Part shown: piece after piece, positions 7,463-15,845 of the stretch
Position numbering within the stretch: the stretch's first letter is position 1
Layout of the letters: the number at the start of each line of letters is the position of its first letter
NCBI GenBank assembly: GCA_904502205.1
Contig: CAJGDR010000002.1
Coordinates: 1-34,841, forward strand
Origin: an uncultured Bacilli bacterium
GTDB taxonomy: Bacteria > Bacillota_I > Bacilli_A > ML615J-28 > CAG-313
DNA length: 34,841 bases
Direction of reading: 5' to 3'
Position numbers and translations under genes: made by a program
Notes under the pieces: model-generated
The model's input: the letters and a program-made list of their open reading frames with translations, nothing else
Told to the model about the DNA's origin: nothing
Databases searched by the model: none

Positions 7463-9319
7463 TTATAAATTATTAATCATTTGATTTTCTAATTCTTGCA
7501 TGAACTGATTTTTGTATAAATTGAAGTAATAACCTTTCTTAGACAGCAATTCTTTATGTGTTCCGACTTCTAAAATTTTACCTTGTCTTAAAACAATAAT
7601 TTTATCTGCATCGACAACTGTAGATAAACGGTGTGCAATAACTAAACTCGTTCTGTTTTTAAGAACTGTTTGCATAGCTTCTAAAATAGCTTTTTCATTT
7701 TCAGTATCAATTGATGATGTAGCTTCATCTAGCACGATAATTGATGGATTAGCAACAACGGCTCTAGCGAAAGATATCAATTGTTTCTCACCAAGTGATA
7801 GTTTGTTTCCACTTTCACCAACAAATGTATCATAACCATTTTCTAATTTAGAAATAAAATCATGAGCATTTGCAAGTTTAGCAGCATTGATAATTTCTTC
7901 ATCTGTTGCATCCAATTTACCATATCTAATATTATCTTTGATAGTTCCAGAGAATAATTGTGGTGTTTGTAATACATAACCTAAATTAGAATGTAACCAT
8001 GACATCGATCTTTCTTTATAAGATTTACCATCAATTAAGATATCACCTTCTGTTGGTTCGTAGAAACGACAAATTAAATTCACAATTGTACTTTTTCCAC
8101 TACCAGTTTCACCAACAAAAGCAATCATTTGACCAGATTTAATATCTAAATTAAAATCATTTAAAACATTAACATCGGTATTTTTATATCTAAATGTTAC
8201 ATTTTTAAACTCTATATCACCATTTATTTTCTCCCAATTATCTTTGTTGAAATTATAAATGTCGCCATATTTTTCAACAACATCAGGACTATCTTCAATA
8301 TCTGGTTTTTCATCAATTAGTTGTAATACTCTTTCAGCAGATGCTTGAGCTTGTTGTAAGTCAGTTAATACTCTTGCAATCATCATCACTGGATCAAAAA
8401 ACTTTATTGAATAATCTACAAACAAATACAATGTCGCAACAGTAATACTTGTTCCAAGCCACTTACCACCTTCAACAAGATTTGCTCCAATTCCAAGTAC
8501 AACTGAAATACCAACGTATCCTAAGAATAAAATAGTAGGCCAATAAATACTTGAGAATATACTTGCTCTTATAGAACGTTTACGCATTTTGTTAATTATA
8601 TTATTAAAACTTACATTATTATTATCTTCTAAAACCAAAGTTTTAGTCGTATTTGCACCCATAAAACTTTCATTATAAGATGCAGTTATCGATGAATTTA
8701 TTTTTCTTACTTCACGATATTCTTTTAAGATTTTCTTTTTACAATAAATTGAAATAGCAAAGAATATCGGAATTAAAACTACTAATATTAAAGCGAGTCT
8801 AAAGTCAATAATAAAGCTAATAATTAAGATACCAACCATTGACATTAAACCCCATAACAAGTCAACTATACTCCATGAAATAATCGAAGATAATTTTCTT
8901 GCATCGCTTGTCATTCTAGCCATTAACCAACCAGATGGTGTAGTATCAAAATATGAAAATGATAACTTTTGAATTTTGTCGAAAGCTAGCATTCTTATTT
9001 CATAAGTTGTCGATTCTTCAACTTTAGTTGAAAAATATATAAATCCCCAAACACTAACACCCATTGATATTACAATACTAATGTATCCAATAACAACCCA
9101 AACAAATGTTTGATTGTTTTGTGATGGTACACCTTCAAAATATGTTTGTAAAACATATCGATTTAATAAAGGATAACAAATATCTACTACTGTTGACATC
9201 AAAACAAATATAATCATCGCAATTAAAGCGCCTTTGTTTTTTATAACTATAGAAATAATTCTTTTCCAAGTATTAAACTTAAATTTCTCAAAATCTTTTT
9301 CTTCGAAATTGTTATTCAT
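7463..9319 (-). CDS. ABC exporter half-transporter, subunit with degenerate signature motif
   Basis: A 618-residue half-transporter: a transmembrane domain with six helices (about 30-330) followed by a nucleotide-binding domain with Walker A GETGSGKST (403-411) and Walker B IIVLDE (catalytic Glu532). The signature motif is degenerate, LSLGE (507-511) instead of LSGGQ. Its partner, encoded just upstream and overlapping by eight bases, has the complementary defect. This is the pattern of heterodimeric type IV exporters such as LmrCD, BmrCD and TM287/288, which expel drugs, lipids or peptides. The start at 9319 has GGAGG inside the upstream gene. The substrate cannot be told. No clear terminator follows before the next promoter. 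Confidence 0.93.
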   Translation of the reverse strand: MNNNFEEKDFEKFKFNTWKRIISIVIKNKGALIAMIIFVLMSTVVDICYPLLNRYVLQTYFEGVPSQNNQTFVWVVIGYISIVISMGVSVWGFIYFSTKVEESTTYEIRMLAFDKIQKLSFSYFDTTPSGWLMARMTSDARKLSSIISWSIVDLLWGLMSMVGILIISFIIDFRLALILVVLIPIFFAISIYCKKKILKEYREVRKINSSITASYNESFMGANTTKTLVLEDNNNVSFNNIINKMRKRSIRASIFSSIYWPTILFLGYVGISVVLGIGANLVEGGKWLGTSITVATLYLFVDYSIKFFDPVMMIARVLTDLQQAQASAERVLQLIDEKPDIEDSPDVVEKYGDIYNFNKDNWEKINGDIEFKNVTFRYKNTDVNVLNDFNLDIKSGQMIAFVGETGSGKSTIVNLICRFYEPTEGDILIDGKSYKERSMSWLHSNLGYVLQTPQLFSGTIKDNIRYGKLDATDEEIINAAKLANAHDFISKLENGYDTFVGESGNKLSLGEKQLISFARAVVANPSIIVLDEATSSIDTENEKAILEAMQTVLKNRTSLVIAHRLSTVVDADKIIVLRQGKILEVGTHKELLSKKGYYFNLYKNQFMQELENQMINNL

Positions 9320-11156
9320 TTGATGTCACCTCCTCGCATAAAACTTTTTTAAACTCTTCTTCTAATTTCTTTTGAATTTCCCACATTTTATTATATAATC
9401 CAGGACGATTAGCGAGTTCTTCGTGAGTTCCAACATCACTAATTGTTTCGTTATCTAATACTACGATTCGGTCGGCTTGTTTAGCCGTTGTAATTCTATG
9501 TGTAATAATAATTACTGTTGACTTAAGATTAGAATCTTTTAAAGCATTTCTAATCAAACGATCAGTTTCTGTATCTACAGCACTTAATGAATCATCAAAA
9601 ATAACTATCGGTTTATTAATCAATAACATTCGTGCAATCGCAACTCTTTGTTTTTGTCCACCAGAAAGAGTAGCACCTTTTTCACCTACAATTGTGTCAT
9701 AACCTTTTTCAAAGTTTATTATATCTTGATGAACAGCCGATGTTTTAGCTGCACTAGTTACTTCTTCTAATGACGCATCAATTTTAGTAATAGCAATATT
9801 ATCAAATACGCTTCGAGAATATAAGAACGTATCTTGTAAAATAAGACCTATTTGTGAGCGTAAATATTGTTTTCTAATATCTCGAATTGGAACATCATCA
9901 ATATAAATTTGTCCTTCTTGATAATCTACTAAACGTGTTAATATTTTAGCAATTGTACTTTTTCCACTACCTGTTTTTCCAACAATAGCAATTGTTTCAC
10001 CAGGTTGAACTTTTAGGTTTAAGTCTTTTAATAAAATGTTATTTGCATCATCAAATTTAAAACTAACATTTTCAAAAGTTATTCCACCTTTTATAACTGG
10101 TTCTAGAGTCCCATCAGTATTAAATTCAGATTCAATATCTAAGATTTCTTTAATTCTACCACCAGATACAGAACATTTACCCATGTCGGCAATCATTCTT
10201 CCAAGTCCACGAACTGGCCAAATATATGATCCTACTAATGTAATAATAGCAGTGATATTCGCAATGCTCATTGAAGTATCACCACTTCTAACTAAATTAA
10301 TTGAAACTAACATTGTTAACATTAATTGAGCCATTGTTGTTGCATCACCAATACCCCAGAATAATGCTGATGTCTTTTGTAGTTTTAAGTTTTTTGTTGC
10401 ATAGTCGCGATTTTGTTTTTCAAATCGCTTTAATTCATAATGCTCATTAGCGAATGCTTTAACAACACGTACATTCCCAATGTTTTCTTGCATTATTGTC
10501 ATTAAATCAGATTCAGATTCCTCAATTTTTTCATATTTCTTTTCAACATAACGACAATATATGAATGAACTTGCAAAAGCTACCGGTATAATTATTGTTG
10601 ATACTAATGTCAACTTACCATTGATTCTTGACATTTGATATAATGATGAAAATAAAATTGCAAATACAGAAATTATTTCTGGTAATTGTTGACATAAAAA
10701 GTTTTGAATAATATCAATATCAGATGTACATCTTTGAATTAAATCACCAATATCAGAATTGTTGTGATAACTATATGGTAATGTTTGAATATGTTCATAT
10801 AATGATTTACGGATATCTCTTGAAATTGTTTGTCCGATAGTTTGACGATAAACACCAGCAATAAATTTCAATATACCTCGTAATAATTGATATAACGCCA
10901 GTCCAACAGCCGCATAAACAACTATTTTAACAGTTGTATCTCCTTTTAAGAAAACATCTGTTAACCAAGTTGGTAAATTAGAAGATGGAATTGGGTCAGA
11001 TAAAACAGAAAAGATAAACTGAATAAATAAAGGAACATATGTATACGCAAATGAATCTAATCCTGATAAAAACATTATAATTATTATCAAAGGTAAGTAT
11101 TTAAGTAACATTTTCCCTAGGTATCGATACCCTTTTTTAGATATTCGTTTTTCCAT
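9312..11156 (-). CDS. ABC exporter half-transporter, subunit with degenerate catalytic carboxylate
   Basis: A 614-residue half-transporter with a six-helix membrane domain (about 15-325) and a nucleotide-binding domain: Walker A GKTGSGKST (393-401), canonical signature LSGGQKQ (497-503) and Walker B IVIFDD, where Asp522 stands in place of the usual catalytic Glu. Paired with the downstream subunit, one ATP site is fully canonical (the partner's Walker motifs with this signature) and one is degenerate. An acidic loop between helices 1 and 2 (PIPSSNLPTWL) lies outside the membrane. It follows the cation transporter gene by 20 bases with AAAGGAG before the start, so the three genes are probably one operon. 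Confidence 0.94.
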   Translation of the reverse strand: MEKRISKKGYRYLGKMLLKYLPLIIIIMFLSGLDSFAYTYVPLFIQFIFSVLSDPIPSSNLPTWLTDVFLKGDTTVKIVVYAAVGLALYQLLRGILKFIAGVYRQTIGQTISRDIRKSLYEHIQTLPYSYHNNSDIGDLIQRCTSDIDIIQNFLCQQLPEIISVFAILFSSLYQMSRINGKLTLVSTIIIPVAFASSFIYCRYVEKKYEKIEESESDLMTIMQENIGNVRVVKAFANEHYELKRFEKQNRDYATKNLKLQKTSALFWGIGDATTMAQLMLTMLVSINLVRSGDTSMSIANITAIITLVGSYIWPVRGLGRMIADMGKCSVSGGRIKEILDIESEFNTDGTLEPVIKGGITFENVSFKFDDANNILLKDLNLKVQPGETIAIVGKTGSGKSTIAKILTRLVDYQEGQIYIDDVPIRDIRKQYLRSQIGLILQDTFLYSRSVFDNIAITKIDASLEEVTSAAKTSAVHQDIINFEKGYDTIVGEKGATLSGGQKQRVAIARMLLINKPIVIFDDSLSAVDTETDRLIRNALKDSNLKSTVIIITHRITTAKQADRIVVLDNETISDVGTHEELANRPGLYNKMWEIQKKLEEEFKKVLCEEVTSNE

Positions 11157-11176
11157 ATGTAACTCCTTTCTTTAAT

Positions 11177-12352
11177 CTAATTATTACGGTCATACATTTG
11201 GTCAACAGTAATAATTACCTCTAATTTTGAATTTTGTATTTTAATTAATTCTGTTATTTCTTTTTTTAATTGTTGAATTGTAACTGGATATTTATAAGGT
11301 ATAACTAAATCAAACAATAAATTTGTATGAGTATGACCATGAACAACTCTAAAATCGTGCATAGTAAATTTTTCATCATATCCAGTAATAATTTCATGTA
11401 CCATTGTACGTAATTTAATAGTTTCTGGATTATTAATATCAATTGGATCCATATGGATTACCAAATCAATATTAAGTTCATTTTTGAAATCTTTTTCAAT
11501 ATTATCCATTACATCATGACATGTCATAAAATCTGAATTTGCATCGACTTCTGCATGAACTGTTATGAATTTTTTACTTGGACCATATGAATGAAACACT
11601 AAATCATGAATTCCTAATACACCTTCGTATGATAATACTTTATTAGTAACTTCTTCAATTTCTTCTTCAGTTGGATTAACACCAATTAGGGGTGCAGCTG
11701 CATCTTTAACTAAATCATAACCAGATTTGAAAATAAATAAAGATACTAATAATCCAACATAGCCATCAACATTAACATCAAATAGCAATGAAATAACCAT
11801 CCCTAATACAACTGCACTAGTTGAAATTACATCATTTATACTATCTTGTGATGTTGCCATTAAAGCTGTCGAATTAATCATCTTTCCAAGACCACGATTA
11901 AAAATGCCTTGCCATAACTTAAATAAAATACCAATACCTAAAATAATAAATAAGTAATAATTGATTTCTACATCTGTAGGTGAAATTATCTTTTCAATTG
12001 AAGTTTTAAATAAAGAAAAACCAATGATGATGATAATAATTGAAACAATCATTGCACTAATATATTCTATTCTTTCATGACCAAAAGGATGTTTCTCATC
12101 AGCAGGTGCAGACGATAACTTAAATCCAATCATTGTTACAACAGATGTACCAGCATCAGACAAATTGTTAATACCATCAGCTAAAATCGAAACACTACCA
12201 CTAATTATTCCTGCTACTATTTTAATTGTACAAAGAATAATATTTACAATGATACCTACAATACCAGATAATATCCCATATTTAGTTCGAACATTTGGAT
12301 TAGAAGTATCTTGATAATTTTTTATAAATAATTTTAAAAGCAATTTTCTCAT
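11177..12352 (-). CDS. Cation diffusion facilitator (CDF) family metal exporter
   Basis: CDF proteins expel divalent metal ions in exchange for protons. The 391-residue product has six predicted helices in residues 27-215, the family block ADEKHPFGHERIEYIS (about 84-99), and a cytoplasmic C-terminal domain that is longer than usual (about 216-391), with a His-containing stretch VVHGHTHTN. The transport-site residues read Asp59-x3-Asn63 (with Asp66 nearby) in helix 2 and Asp170-x3-Asp174 in helix 5; absence of His at these places fits manganese or iron better than zinc, which is an inference. It has its own promoter (12373-12401) and is probably cotranscribed with the ABC pair downstream. Confidence 0.92.
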   Translation of the reverse strand: MRKLLLKLFIKNYQDTSNPNVRTKYGILSGIVGIIVNIILCTIKIVAGIISGSVSILADGINNLSDAGTSVVTMIGFKLSSAPADEKHPFGHERIEYISAMIVSIIIIIIGFSLFKTSIEKIISPTDVEINYYLFIILGIGILFKLWQGIFNRGLGKMINSTALMATSQDSINDVISTSAVVLGMVISLLFDVNVDGYVGLLVSLFIFKSGYDLVKDAAAPLIGVNPTEEEIEEVTNKVLSYEGVLGIHDLVFHSYGPSKKFITVHAEVDANSDFMTCHDVMDNIEKDFKNELNIDLVIHMDPIDINNPETIKLRTMVHEIITGYDEKFTMHDFRVVHGHTHTNLLFDLVIPYKYPVTIQQLKKEITELIKIQNSKLEVIITVDQMYDRNN

Positions 12353-12372
12353 AACACTACCTCATTTTATAT

Positions 12373-12401
12373 ATTATACCATTTTTATTATGAGTTGTAA
12401 A
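12373..12401 (-). promoter_or_regulatory. Predicted sigma-A promoter of the CDF-ABC operon
   Basis: On the minus strand TTTACA (12396-12401) and TATAAT (12373-12378) are 17 bases apart, with TGG before the -10 (extended). It lies just past the terminator of the SafA-like gene. Confidence 0.75.
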
Positions 12402-12410
12402 CCAAACCCT

Positions 12411-12440
12411 TAAAAAGAAAACGAGTCATTTATGACTCGT
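12411..12440 (-). terminator. Rho-independent terminator of the cotE-SafA-like operon
   Basis: ACGAGTCAT and ATGACTCGT form a perfect stem (12421-12440), beginning immediately after the stop codon of the LysM gene and followed on the minus strand by TTTCTTTTT. Confidence 0.9.
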
Positions 12441-12836
12441 CTATTTTCTTCTTCTGAATGGGTAATAATTATAAAATCCATAATATGGATTGTAATAATA
12501 ATTATTTGGTTTATTAACATACTTTTTTACTTTTTCTTCAGTTACGGTTTTTTCTTCAATTATTGGCTTTTCTTCTTCAATCTCAATTTTATCTTTATTC
12601 AAAATAATTTCATCAATATTTATTTTAGGATAATAATCTTCAATAAAAGGATCAATTTCATCAAGTTCATCTTTTATATACTCTGGAATCTCAGGTATTC
12701 TAAGTTTCGCTCCTGGAGCAAGATGTTCCCATGAGCGGAAATGGGGATTGATGCTTTTTAATTCATTTATTGATAAATTATACATTTTAGCAATTTTCTC
12801 AATTGTTTCTCCCGGTCGTATAACATGAATATTCAT
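12441..12836 (-). CDS. LysM-domain spore coat assembly protein, SafA-like
   Basis: The 131-residue protein begins with one LysM module (residues 1-47: MNIHVIRPGETIEKIAKMYN and LAPGAKLRIP), in the same N-terminal position as in SafA of B. subtilis, whose LysM brings inner coat proteins to the cortex surface. A long acidic segment (48-100, rich in Glu, Asp and Ile) follows, then a short tail of Asn and Tyr (KPNNYYYNPYYGFYNYYPF) ending in RRRK. It lacks a signal peptide, as expected for a protein made in the mother cell cytoplasm. It lies nine bases after cotE, so it is cotranscribed with the outer coat organiser. Much shorter than SafA; a coat role is well supported by context, but exact orthology is not shown. 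Confidence 0.78.
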   Translation of the reverse strand: MNIHVIRPGETIEKIAKMYNLSINELKSINPHFRSWEHLAPGAKLRIPEIPEYIKDELDEIDPFIEDYYPKINIDEIILNKDKIEIEEEKPIIEEKTVTEEKVKKYVNKPNNYYYNPYYGFYNYYPFRRRK

Positions 12837-12845
12837 TTATTATAT

Positions 12846-13358
12846 TTACACATCCTGTAAGAAATCTTCATTAATTTCATTTTCAAAATCATCGACTGGA
12901 TCAAATGTCTCTTGACAAGTAAATACCGTTACCATTATCTTAGTTTCACCAATAACTTCAACCAATAATTCAAAAACAATTTCTAATTCTATACCTTTAT
13001 CTGTTATGCATGCATTAGTACAAGTCGGATTTTGTAATACTTTAACTTGAACTTCTGAATTTCTAGAAACATTATCACATGAGATTTCTCTAATTTTAAT
13101 GTTTTCTTTATAATTTATCGCAGCTTCAGCTATTCCTGTTGCTGTATTATCAAGATTAGCATACCAAACATTTACATCAAATGATCCACATACTTCAGCC
13201 GAATTAAGTCCTAATGTACTATTAGTTGTATGATTGATTACCCAACAACCTAAAACATTACCAGCATCATCACTAACTGGAATTGTTTGATTAATTCTAA
13301 AACATTTTCTACCTTTTGCGATAACAGCCTTAGTTACAATTTCGCGAATTTCGCTCAT
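12846..13358 (-). CDS. cotE: Outer spore coat morphogenetic protein CotE
   Basis: CotE forms the shell on which the outer spore coat is built, in the mother cell. The 170-residue product opens with MSEIREIVTKAVIAKGRKC, very close to the B. subtilis N-terminus as I recall it, followed by LGCWVINH (37-44), FDVNVWYANLDNTAT (60-74), VLQNPTC (108-114), a VEVIGETK block near 133 and an acidic C-terminus (FDPVDDFENEINEDF). The length is slightly under the 181 residues of B. subtilis CotE. AGGAGGGAT precedes the start. The gene follows miaB after a terminator, as in Bacillus except that ricA (ymcA) is absent between them. The SafA-like gene follows nine bases later. Confidence 0.95.
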   Translation of the reverse strand: MSEIREIVTKAVIAKGRKCFRINQTIPVSDDAGNVLGCWVINHTTNSTLGLNSAEVCGSFDVNVWYANLDNTATGIAEAAINYKENIKIREISCDNVSRNSEVQVKVLQNPTCTNACITDKGIELEIVFELLVEVIGETKIMVTVFTCQETFDPVDDFENEINEDFLQDV

Positions 13359-13406
13359 GGTTATCCCTCCTCAATACAATATATTCATAAGGGATTTGTT
13401 TTGACA

Positions 13407-13440
13407 CAAAAAAAATAAAAGCGCTATAATGCGCTTTTAT
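13407..13440 (-). terminator. Rho-independent terminator overlapping the miaB stop codon
   Basis: ATAAAAGCGC and GCGCTTTTAT (13415-13440) form a perfect 10-bp stem followed on the minus strand by eight T residues. The miaB stop (13437-13439) lies in the 5' arm. Confidence 0.92.
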
Positions 13441-14867
13441 ACTAATTCTCCTAATAAGTGCCAAGTAAATGATTTCTTTACTTTTACTTTAACAATCGTA
13501 CCAATTAATTCTTCATTACCTTTGAAGTTAATTAATTTGTTGTGTTGTGTATAACCAGTTAACATTTCAGGATCTGTTTTACTAAATCCGTCAACTAATA
13601 CTTCTACAACTTCACCTTCAAATCGTTTATTACCTTTTAATGTATACTCATTAATCTTTTTATTTAAAGTCAATAATCTTTGTTTTTTCTCATCTTCCGT
13701 TAAAGGATTTGGATATTTAGCAGCAGGTGTACCAATTCTTGGTGAATAAATAAATGTAAATGCACCTTCAAATTCAATAGCTTCAACAAGTTTTAAAGTA
13801 TCGTTGAATTGTTCTTCAGTTTCTCCTGGGAACGCAACAATAATATCAGTTGTAATACTAATTCCTGGAACTTGTTCTTTTAATTTATTCATTTTATCAA
13901 TATATTCGCCACTAGTATATTTACGGTTCATTCTTTTTAGAACTTCATCGTTACCTGATTGAACTGGTAAATGTAAATGTGGCATTATGTTTCCACCTAG
14001 AGCCATAGCAGCAATCGTTTTGTCATCAAAATCACGTGGGTGACTTGTTGTAAAACGAATTCTTGGAATATTTATTTTATTTAAATCAACAAGTAAATCA
14101 GAGAATTTATAATTAATATCTAAGTCATTACCATACGCATCTACGTTTTGTCCTAGTAATGTTACTTCTTGATATCCAAGATCAGCAAGTGATTTAACTT
14201 CTTTAATAATGTCTTCCGGTCTTCTTGATCTTTCTTTACCACGAGTGTATGGAACGATACAATAAGTACAGAATTCATCACAACCATACATGATATCTAC
14301 CCAAGCTTTATATGGATGATCACGTACATTAGGAATGTTTTCATAAATATCGCCTTCAACTGACATAACTTCTAAAGCTTTTTGGTTGTTTAACGCAATA
14401 TATAAATATTCAGGTAATTTAACAATATTGTGTGTTCCAAAAATTACATCAACATGAGGACATTTCTTTTGAATCTTTTCAATTGTTGCTTCTTCTTGCA
14501 TCATACATCCACAAATACCAATAATTAATTCAGGATGTTGTTTTTTTATTTTTTTAATTCTTCCAAGTTCTCCGAAAATACGATTTTCAGCATTTTCACG
14601 AATAGCACAAGTGTTAAATAAAATAAAGTCAGCTTGAATTTCTTCTTCAACACGTTTAAATCCTAAGGCTTCTAATATACCTGCCATTTTACCACTGTCT
14701 GACAAGTTACCTTGGCAACCATATGTTTTAATCATATAAGTCTTACCAACACCAAGATCTTTGTATTTTTGAGCTATTTCAAATTCAATTACTTTAGTTT
14801 CTTTACCTAGTCTTTTTCTTGCTAGGTTCAAGTTTGGTTTGTTGTTTATTCCATATTCTTTCTTCAT
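13437..14867 (-). CDS. miaB: tRNA-2-methylthio-N6-dimethylallyladenosine synthase
   Basis: MiaB is a radical SAM methylthiotransferase that modifies A37 of tRNAs reading UNN codons. The 476-residue product has the N-terminal cluster domain (Cys51 in YGCQGN, Cys87 in FNTCAIRENAENR, Cys121 in GICGCMMQ), the radical SAM site CxxxCxxC (Cys196, Cys200, Cys203 in YGCDEFCTYCIVPYTRG), and a C-terminal TRAM domain (about 410-476). The first motif is usually YGCQMN; here Met is Gly. No Shine-Dalgarno sequence precedes the ATG; instead a TATAAT box ends seven bases before it, so the mRNA may be leaderless. It is separated from cotE by a strong terminator. Family call is secure. Confidence 0.97.
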   Translation of the reverse strand: MKKEYGINNKPNLNLARKRLGKETKVIEFEIAQKYKDLGVGKTYMIKTYGCQGNLSDSGKMAGILEALGFKRVEEEIQADFILFNTCAIRENAENRIFGELGRIKKIKKQHPELIIGICGCMMQEEATIEKIQKKCPHVDVIFGTHNIVKLPEYLYIALNNQKALEVMSVEGDIYENIPNVRDHPYKAWVDIMYGCDEFCTYCIVPYTRGKERSRRPEDIIKEVKSLADLGYQEVTLLGQNVDAYGNDLDINYKFSDLLVDLNKINIPRIRFTTSHPRDFDDKTIAAMALGGNIMPHLHLPVQSGNDEVLKRMNRKYTSGEYIDKMNKLKEQVPGISITTDIIVAFPGETEEQFNDTLKLVEAIEFEGAFTFIYSPRIGTPAAKYPNPLTEDEKKQRLLTLNKKINEYTLKGNKRFEGEVVEVLVDGFSKTDPEMLTGYTQHNKLINFKGNEELIGTIVKVKVKKSFTWHLLGELV

Positions 14868-14873
14868 AATTCT

Positions 14874-14882
14874 ATTATATCA
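14874..14882 (-). promoter_or_regulatory. Extended -10 promoter immediately before miaB
   Basis: On the minus strand TGATATAAT (TATAAT at 14874-14879) is separated from the miaB ATG by only AGAATT, which places the expected transcription start at or next to the start codon. I see no good -35. Confidence 0.55.
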
Positions 14883-14917
14883 CATTCTACTTTGTTTTTC
14901 TAAATATTTGCGTATAA

Positions 14918-15466
14918 TTAATATCTAGTTTTATAATATTCTTTATCCGTTATGCTATACTTTTTTTCATCAAAAATTAATCCATCATATCTTAAATAAC
15001 CATTACGAATTAACCCTTCGTATGTCATACCTAATTTTTGACATACCCTTTCTGATTGATGATTATCAGTAAAAAGATTTATTTCAATCCGTTTTAAATT
15101 TAAATCATCAAATCCCCAAGCTAGTATAGCCTCAGCAGCTTCAGGAACGAATCCATTACCCCAATAAGATGGATTTAATGCGTAACCCATTTCTGCTTTA
15201 AAATCACGTACATAATTAAATAATTCAATTGTACCTATCATCTTATTTTCATTTTTCAAAACAATTGCATAAACGCCTAATGCACCTTTAGCTTGATATC
15301 CCAAAAACATATTAATTATAGCTTTAGTTTCTGCTAATGTTTTATGAGGATGCCATCCAGCTACAGGACCAACATATGAAGTTTGTGCATATTCAAACAT
15401 ATCTTTTGCATCTGCCAATGAGATGTTTCTTAGTATTAATCGTTCTGTAAATATTGTAGGTAGCAT
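14918..15466 (-). CDS. GNAT N-acetyltransferase, RimJ/RimL-like
   Basis: A 182-residue acetyltransferase of the RimJ/RimL type, which moves an acetyl group from acetyl-CoA to a protein N-terminus or small amine; the substrate is unknown. The N-terminus TERLILRNISLADAKDMFEY (7-26) and the block AEMGYALNPSYWGNGFVPEAAEAIL (about 91-115), followed by LNLKRIEINLFTDNHQSERVCQKLGM (about 121-146), are typical of the fold and its acetyl-CoA loop. It sits between spoVS and miaB, where Bacillus carries tdh and kbl. AAAGGAGAG precedes the start; the spoVS terminator lies just upstream, leaving little space for a promoter, so expression may depend on read-through. Confidence 0.9.
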   Translation of the reverse strand: MLPTIFTERLILRNISLADAKDMFEYAQTSYVGPVAGWHPHKTLAETKAIINMFLGYQAKGALGVYAIVLKNENKMIGTIELFNYVRDFKAEMGYALNPSYWGNGFVPEAAEAILAWGFDDLNLKRIEINLFTDNHQSERVCQKLGMTYEGLIRNGYLRYDGLIFDEKKYSITDKEYYKTRY

Positions 15467-15481
15467 ATACTCTCCTTTGAT

Positions 15482-15523
15482 AAAAAATAGTTGGTAAACT
15501 CATCAACTGAGTAAACCAACTAT
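15482..15523 (-). terminator. Rho-independent terminator after spoVS
   Basis: On the minus strand ATAGTTGG..TACTCA pairs with TGAGT..CCAACTAT (two internal mismatches) and is followed by six T residues. It lies seven bases past the spoVS stop. Confidence 0.8.
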
Positions 15524-15529
15524 AATTTA

Positions 15530-15793
15530 TTATTTGCGTGTTTCTACGATTAATTTAATCGCTGTTCTTTCTTCACCTTCAATAACAATATCTGAAAAGG
15601 CAGGGACGCATACTAGGTCTTTTCCTGTTGGAGCAACATATCCTCTTGCAATTGCGATTGCTTTAATTGCTTGATTTAATGATCCAGCTCCAATAGCTTG
15701 AATTTCGACTGTTGACTTTTCTCTAAAAGCGTTTGCTAATGCACCTGCAACAGAATTTGGTTTTGATTTTGATGAAACTTTTAATACTTCCAT
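15530..15793 (-). CDS. spoVS: Stage V sporulation protein S
   Basis: SpoVS is a small Alba-like protein needed in B. subtilis for spore coat and cortex completion and affecting septation; its molecular role is not fully settled. The 87-residue product is almost colinear with B. subtilis SpoVS as I recall it: MEVLKVSSKSKPNSVAGAL, VEIQAIGAGSLNQAIKAIAI, PAFSDIVIEGEERTAIKLIVE. AGGAGGATAT precedes the start at 15793. It lies 52 bases after ymdB; that gap contains an inverted repeat. In Bacillus the gene has a sigma-H promoter; I do not see a convincing one in the short gap. Confidence 0.97.
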   Translation of the reverse strand: MEVLKVSSKSKPNSVAGALANAFREKSTVEIQAIGAGSLNQAIKAIAIARGYVAPTGKDLVCVPAFSDIVIEGEERTAIKLIVETRK

Positions 15794-15817
15794 TATTTAT
15801 ATATCCTCCTACTTCTA

Positions 15818-15840
15818 GATAATCTTGGAAGATGATTATC
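15818..15840. repeat. Inverted repeat between ymdB and spoVS
   Basis: GATAATC (15818-15824) and GATTATC (15834-15840) are exact complements around nine bases. No T-run follows on either side, so it is a possible operator or RNA stem in the spoVS leader and not a terminator. Confidence 0.4.
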
Positions 15841-15845
15841 CAAAG

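Noticed and set aside
12432..12734. 100-codon plus-strand open frame rich in Phe, Ile and Asn
   Set aside because: It is the mirror of the Glu/Ile-rich part of the SafA-like gene; its hydrophobic look is an artefact of that composition.
13359..13406. Sigma-E promoter before cotE
   Set aside because: The best candidates (GTCAAAAC and TATATTGT with 14-base spacing) match the consensus too poorly to report as a feature.
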